The position numbers were made by a program, and so were the translations under genes. The notes under the pieces are model-generated. The model was not told where the DNA came from. It did no database searches and worked only from the letters and a program-made list of their open reading frames with translations. DNA of 38,055 bases from Planctomycetaceae bacterium (lineage in GTDB: Bacteria > Planctomycetota > Planctomycetia > Planctomycetales > Planctomycetaceae), in contig PBOJ01000137.1 in NCBI GenBank assembly GCA_002724315.1, positions 1 through 38,055 on the forward strand. Reading direction: 5' to 3'. The stretch's first letter is position 1, and each line of letters starts with the position of its first letter. Positions 33,537-38,055 of this stretch are shown in pieces.

Positions 33537-36500
33537 ATGTTTTTCACGCCTTGGCTTCGCACGTTGGGTAACCGTCTTCGTTTCCGGACCGTTCGCAAGG
33601 ACCGGAAGAAGTCATTGCAGAAGCGATCCGGACAGCCGACTGCCGCTGCGGTAGAACTGTTGGAGGACCGGACGCTGCTGACGATGACCGTCGATGCATT
33701 CACCGCGACGACGGCCACGATCACCGGTGACACAAGCGACGACGCCCTGGTGCTTTCGGTAAGCGGTGGGAACCTGGCCCACAACTTTACCGGGGCCAAC
33801 AGCACTGGCACCTACGACAGCGCCACCGATTTTGATCCTTCGGCAGGAATTCAGACGATTGCTGTTCCGGCATCATTCGATCCGACGACGGTTATTACCG
33901 TCCAACTCGGTGACGGAGCCGACACGCTAACAATCGACGATTCGAGCGGGGCTCTACAGGGCAGGCTCAACATCAACTTCGATGGCGAGGGGGGGGCCGG
34001 CGACACCCTGATCGGTCCGGATACGGGGGGCCTGAATTTCTCGTTGACGGCGAGCAATTCCGGAAACGTTGGCGGGGTCGGCGTCACTGATTTCAGCAAC
34101 GTGGAGAATCTGACCGGTGGCAGCCAGGCGGACACATTCAGCATTTCGTCCCTGGTGGGACTGGCCGGAACGATTGACGGTGGTGGCGGCAGTGACACGA
34201 TCGTCCAGGCCGACGACACCAACACCTGGACGATCTCGTCGGCCAACGCAGGCGACGTCACGGACATCGGCGACTTCACCAGCGTCGAGAACCTGACCGG
34301 TGGCACCGGTGCGGACACGTTCAACATTGGCAGCGGCGGATCGCTTTCCGGGGATATCGACGGTGGTGGTGGCAGTGACACGATCACCCAGGCCGACGGG
34401 ACAAACACCTGGGACATCACGGGAGCCGGGAGCGGGACCGGCCCGGACGTCAATGCTTTCAGTGCGGTCGAGAACCTGACCGGCGGCAGTGAAGCCGACA
34501 CGTTCAACATCGCCAGTGGCGGATCGCTCACCGGGGATATTGATGGCGGTGGCGGCACCGACACGCTGACCCAGGCCGACGGTACCAATACGTGGACGAT
34601 TTCCTCGACCAATGGCGGGTCAGTTGACGACCTCAACGCTTTCAGTGACATCGAAAACCTGACTGGCGGCAGCGGGCCCGACACGTTCAACATCGCGAGC
34701 CTGGTTGGCCTGGCCGGGACGATCGACGGGGGCGGTGACAGCGACACGATCACCCAGGCCGACGACTCCAACACCTGGACGATCTCGTCGGCCAACGCAG
34801 GCGACGTGACCGATATCGGTGACTTCACCAGCGTCGAGAATCTGACCGGTGGCACCGGTGCGGACACGTTCAACATCGGCAGCACCGGGTCGCTTTCCGG
34901 CGACATCGACGGTGGTGGGGGCAGCGACACTGTCAGCCAGGCCGACGGAACCAACACCTGGAACATCACGGGGTCCGGAAGTGGGACTGGGTCGGACTTC
35001 AATGCCTTCAGTGCGGTCGAGAACCTGACCGGCGGCAGCGGTCCCGACACGTTCAACATCGCGTCCCTGGCCGGACTGGCCGGGACGATCGACGGTGGTG
35101 GTGACAGCGACACGATCACCCAGGCCGATGACTCCAACACCTGGACGATCTCGTCGGCCAACGCCGGAGACGTGACCGACATCGGTGACTTCACCAGCAT
35201 CGAGAACTTGACTGGCGGGACGGGGTCCGACACGTTCGACATCGGCAGCACCGGATCGCTTTCCGGCGCCGTCGACGGTGGAGGCGGCAGCGACACTGTC
35301 AGCCAGGCCGACGGGACCAACACCTGGGACATCACCGGTACCGGCAGCGGCACGGTTCCCGACATCAACTCGTTCAGCAGCGTGGAGAACCTGTCTGGTG
35401 GAACCGGTGACGACACCTTCAACGTCTCTGCCGGGGCCGGCGTGGACAGCATCGACGGCAACGGTGGCAGCGACAGCGTGTCGGTCAACGCCGGTGGCAA
35501 CACTGTCGATCATGCCGTCACCGGGCCGGATGACGGAACGATCACCGTCTCCGGTTCGCCCGCTCTCGACTATTCCTCGGTCGAAACCCGAACCATCACC
35601 AATGCGCAGGCAGCCGGCGTCACGGTTTCGGTTGCCGGTGGAGACGGGACTGCCGACGGCAGCGATTCGTACGAAGTCCGTCGCAGTGGCTCGGATCTCC
35701 AGGTCCTGATCGACGGCACCGTCGCCACGTCGGTGCCGTTTGCCGACGTGGCCGGAATCACCGTTGCCGGCACAGCCGATGACGACACGCTGACCGTCGA
35801 CTTCGGCGGGCAGGCGATCACCAGCGTGATTCCCTCGGGCGAACTGGACTTCAACGGCGGCGCCGGAAACGATGCGCTGGTCCTCAGCGGAACGCCCACG
35901 GCCAACCCTGCAGCCATCACTCACACCTTCGACAATGCCTCCGACGGCAACATCGACATCGACGGCAGTGTCATCAACTACACCGGGCTGGCACCGATCA
36001 CCGATACGCTGGTCACCGGCACCCGCACGATGGTCTTCAATGCCAGTTCCGAGACGATCACGATCAGCGACGACGGTGAAGCCGGCGACGACGAGTCTCG
36101 CATCGATTCGTCCGCCGGCGAACAACTCGACTTCCAGCACCCCACCAACGCGCTGGTCATTCGCGGCGACGGTGGTGACGACACGATCGACTTCGACGGC
36201 GTCGACAGCCAGTTCCCCGGCACCATCGCGCTGACTGTTGATGGAGAAGGCGGTACTGACAGCGTCAATTTCAATACAGCTCTTTCCCTTGCCGGGCTGA
36301 CTGTTACCGGTGAGTCGATTGCTGTTGATGCTGCGATTACCACGAACGGAGCAACTCTTACCGCTGTCAGTGCAATTAGTGTGCTGAGCAGTGGGTCCCT
36401 TGATGCGGGTGTGGGGAACACAGCAACTCTCACAGCGACATCCGGTTCGATCACCGGCACCGGCGATGGGTCTCCGGACATCACGGCCGGGACGGTCAAT

Positions 36501-38055
36501 CTGACGGTTGGTGGAGCGGGTGGAGAGGTCGGCAGCGGGTCAGCCGATCCATTGGAGATCGACGCGACGACAGTGAATGCGACGTCCGGCGGAGCGGTGG
36601 GCGATGACATTTCGATCGAAGACACGGCCTCGGGCGTTCTGGTGGGTCTGATCGACGCCGGCTCGGCCGACGTGGTGCTGTCGTCGGTGTTGAACATCGG
36701 CGATGACGACGATGCGGCAGCCGACGTGGTGGCCGGTGGCTTCACGGCCACCGCGGTCAGTGGAATCGACCTGGAGACGACGGTGGGGTCGGCGGATCTT
36801 ACCAGCACATCGTCCGGCGACATTTCGATCGGTGAGACCGACGGGCTGGACCTGGCGGGCATTTCCACTGGTGGCGATTTCAATTTGACCGCCTCGGGTG
36901 CGGTTACCGGCAGTGGCGTCGTGACCGTCGGACAGGACACCTCATTGACAGCCGGTTCGGCCAACAACATCACGTTGAACAATGCGAGCAATGACTTTGG
37001 CGGTCCGGTGACGGTCGTCAGTGGCAACGACGTCACATTGCAGGACGTCAACGCCCTGGATCTCGGCAATGCCACGGTCAGCGGCGACCTCGACATCACC
37101 GTTCCGGGCGGTGCATTGACTGACAGCGGGACCATTCTCGTCACGGGGCTGACCGACCTGAATGCCACGGGCCAGGATGTCACGCTCGATTCGTCGGCCA
37201 ACGATTTCAACACGATCGAGGTGAATGCCGCGGCCGTGCAAATCGTCGATGTCGATGACATCGATCTCGGGAATTCGGTGATCACCTCGACGCTGACCCT
37301 GGATGCCGGTGGCACCGTCACCGACGCCGCGGGCAGCAGTTTCGCCGTGGCGGGCAACTCCACGATCACTGTTACCGGCGGAGGAGACATCACGCTGGAC
37401 GACGCGCCCGACTTCGACTCGGCAGACACGATCGGGAACGAGAGTTCCTTCACGGGTGCCAACCTGACGGTCACTTCCGAGATCAATGGGCTGAGGCTTC
37501 AGACGGTCAGTGCCACTGGCAGTGTCGTGATCGCCAGTGACGGAACGATCGAACTCAATGCACTCGGCAGCCTCAACACCGGCACCAGTTTGTCCATGAC
37601 GGCCAGCGGCGCGAGCGGTCAAATTCAATGGGACGGGCCCGGCACGGTTGGCAACGGTGCTGTCCTGGTTGCGGGAGACGACATCGATTTCAGTGGGACG
37701 CTGACCGTGACCAGCGGCGATGCGACTGTGCTGTCTGGAAACGACATCGATTTCGACGAGGCAGGAAACCCGGCAGGGTCGCTGGGTGGCCTGCTGTCTG
37801 TTGTCAGTGGCAACGCCACCCTGACGGCCAGCGACGAGATTTTTGGTGAGGACCAGAAGGCCACCGTTGACATCGAGGCCGAAGTCGTCACGTTGACCGC
37901 TGCCAACGGAATAGGACTCACTACACCGAGTTTCGATTCCCGGCTCCAGCTCGATGCCCGCACTCGGCTGGATGCCACGACCACAGACAGTGATGCACAG
38001 ATCGAGCATGTCGGTGGCAACCTTGTTGTCGGCCTGATTGACCTGGGGGCCGGCA
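33537..38055 (+). CDS. Giant acidic repeat exoprotein (3' end beyond window)
   Basis: An open frame of at least 1506 codons that I read line by line without meeting a stop; it leaves the window at 38055. The N-terminus is basic (about 1-33), followed by the VELLEDRTLL motif, a LEPR-XLL type start found on planctomycete surface and secreted proteins. A central array of seven 61-residue units (34101-35381) has RTX-like GGxGxD motifs. Then come Ig/cadherin-like acidic beta sequence (to about 36240) and filamentous-haemagglutinin-like beta-strand repeats to the edge. After the N-terminus I see one Lys and no Cys codon. The ATG at 33537 has AGGA 9 bases upstream. The probable role is adhesin, matrix or cell-surface fibre (inference). 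Confidence 0.87.
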   Translation, partial: MFFTPWLRTLGNRLRFRTVRKDRKKSLQKRSGQPTAAAVELLEDRTLLTMTVDAFTATTATITGDTSDDALVLSVSGGNLAHNFTGANSTGTYDSATDFDPSAGIQTIAVPASFDPTTVITVQLGDGADTLTIDDSSGALQGRLNINFDGEGGAGDTLIGPDTGGLNFSLTASNSGNVGGVGVTDFSNVENLTGGSQADTFSISSLVGLAGTIDGGGGSDTIVQADDTNTWTISSANAGDVTDIGDFTSVENLTGGTGADTFNIGSGGSLSGDIDGGGGSDTITQADGTNTWDITGAGSGTGPDVNAFSAVENLTGGSEADTFNIASGGSLTGDIDGGGGTDTLTQADGTNTWTISSTNGGSVDDLNAFSDIENLTGGSGPDTFNIASLVGLAGTIDGGGDSDTITQADDSNTWTISSANAGDVTDIGDFTSVENLTGGTGADTFNIGSTGSLSGDIDGGGGSDTVSQADGTNTWNITGSGSGTGSDFNAFSAVENLTGGSGPDTFNIASLAGLAGTIDGGGDSDTITQADDSNTWTISSANAGDVTDIGDFTSIENLTGGTGSDTFDIGSTGSLSGAVDGGGGSDTVSQADGTNTWDITGTGSGTVPDINSFSSVENLSGGTGDDTFNVSAGAGVDSIDGNGGSDSVSVNAGGNTVDHAVTGPDDGTITVSGSPALDYSSVETRTITNAQAAGVTVSVAGGDGTADGSDSYEVRRSGSDLQVLIDGTVATSVPFADVAGITVAGTADDDTLTVDFGGQAITSVIPSGELDFNGGAGNDALVLSGTPTANPAAITHTFDNASDGNIDIDGSVINYTGLAPITDTLVTGTRTMVFNASSETITISDDGEAGDDESRIDSSAGEQLDFQHPTNALVIRGDGGDDTIDFDGVDSQFPGTIALTVDGEGGTDSVNFNTALSLAGLTVTGESIAVDAAITTNGATLTAVSAISVLSSGSLDAGVGNTATLTATSGSITGTGDGSPDITAGTVNLTVGGAGGEVGSGSADPLEIDATTVNATSGGAVGDDISIEDTASGVLVGLIDAGSADVVLSSVLNIGDDDDAAADVVAGGFTATAVSGIDLETTVGSADLTSTSSGDISIGETDGLDLAGISTGGDFNLTASGAVTGSGVVTVGQDTSLTAGSANNITLNNASNDFGGPVTVVSGNDVTLQDVNALDLGNATVSGDLDITVPGGALTDSGTILVTGLTDLNATGQDVTLDSSANDFNTIEVNAAAVQIVDVDDIDLGNSVITSTLTLDAGGTVTDAAGSSFAVAGNSTITVTGGGDITLDDAPDFDSADTIGNESSFTGANLTVTSEINGLRLQTVSATGSVVIASDGTIELNALGSLNTGTSLSMTASGASGQIQWDGPGTVGNGAVLVAGDDIDFSGTLTVTSGDATVLSGNDIDFDEAGNPAGSLGGLLSVVSGNATLTASDEIFGEDQKATVDIEAEVVTLTAANGIGLTTPSFDSRLQLDARTRLDATTTDSDAQIEHVGGNLVVGLIDLGAG
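34101..35381 (+). repeat. Seven tandem 183-bp (61-aa) repeats
   Basis: Seven adjoining units, each exactly 61 codons, start at the VEN/IEN of VENLTGG: 34101, 34284, 34467, 34650, 34833, 35016 and 35199. An eighth anchor at 35382 opens a degenerate unit. Each unit has two GGxGxD-type motifs (TGGTGADTF and DGGGGSDTI). The types are A-B-C-A-B-A-B, A ending in SSANAGDVTDIGDFTS and B ending in ITGxGSGTGxDxNAFSA. No insertion or deletion breaks the period. Confidence 0.93.
34650..35381 (+). repeat. Two tandem 366-bp A-B dimers
   Basis: Units 4-5 and 6-7 form two head-to-tail copies of the A-B pair. The A units (34650 and 35016) are 59 of 61 residues identical; the B units (34833 and 35199) share 49 of 61. 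This points to a recent duplication of the pair on top of an older single-unit expansion. Confidence 0.85.

Noticed and set aside
33851-38009. Four long open frames on the minus strand (33851-35503, 34620-36140, 35978-37486, 36942-38009)
   Set aside because: They are antisense to the repeat gene. They stay open because of its Gly/Asp/Thr codon use, give low-complexity Pro/Ser/Val or Asp/Gly/Arg-rich products that mirror the repeats, and overlap one another.

Overview
The window reads as a planctomycete chromosome, most likely a marine or freshwater member of the Planctomycetia. The evidence is the gene content: paired DUF1549/DUF1553 and DUF1501 proteins, a PA14/multi-haem cytochrome/propeller fusion, a formylglycine sulfatase, a BNR (Asp-box) protein, a secreted Gfo/Idh/MocA protein with a twin-arginine leader, PQQ-type propellers, and a giant acidic exoprotein opening with the LEDRTLL (LEPR-XLL type) N-terminal motif. 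The sequence is GC-rich and densely coded. I see no insertion sequence, phage, CRISPR or rRNA. Two tRNA genes are present, Gln(CTG) and Lys(TTT).

Layout. 216-1352 (-) is a voltage-gated-type ion channel. 1546-4001 (+) is a coupled YihY-like membrane protein and phospholipase D-like protein. 4016-9434 (-) is a five-gene run transcribed leftwards: HpcH/HpaI aldolase, CorA-like transporter, Asp-box propeller, sulfatase, MR/MLE-superfamily enzyme. The last three are joined by 4-bp GTGA overlaps. 9585-10883 (+) is a PQQ-like propeller, meeting tail-to-tail a ureidoglycolate lyase-like gene and a DUF4954 beta-helix protein (10880-13499, -). 13591-18281 (+) is a 1427-residue cytochrome/propeller coupled to a small Cys/His protein. 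18298-22858 holds single genes: TPR protein, SDR, ZIP transporter, tRNA-Gln, amidohydrolase, cupin. 22903-26243 (+) is a DUF1549/1553-DUF1501 pair. 26245-31290 (-) is a run VOC, SDR, phytanoyl-CoA dioxygenase-like, DUF1501, Gfo/Idh/MocA. After tRNA-Lys come an Lpg1974-type outer-membrane protein (-), a 605-bp gene-free stretch, and the start of a giant repeat protein (33537 to the window end, +) that has no stop in the window.

How the genes may work together. The 9434-4016 run looks like a small catabolic unit for a sulfated or acidic sugar: desulfation, an Asp-box glycan-active or binding protein, a dehydratase-fold enzyme making or handling a keto-acid, and an aldolase releasing pyruvate. 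A Mg-type transporter sits among genes whose products mostly need divalent metal. The 31290-26245 run combines small-molecule oxidation enzymes with the secreted DUF1501 and Gfo/Idh/MocA proteins typical of planctomycetes. Substrates are inferred, not shown.

The most unusual object is the giant protein at the right edge. It has a central array of seven exact 61-codon (183-bp) units in the order A-B-C-A-B-A-B. Each unit carries two RTX-like GGxGxD motifs. It is almost lysine-free after its basic N-terminus and has a long leader that contains a terminator-like hairpin.
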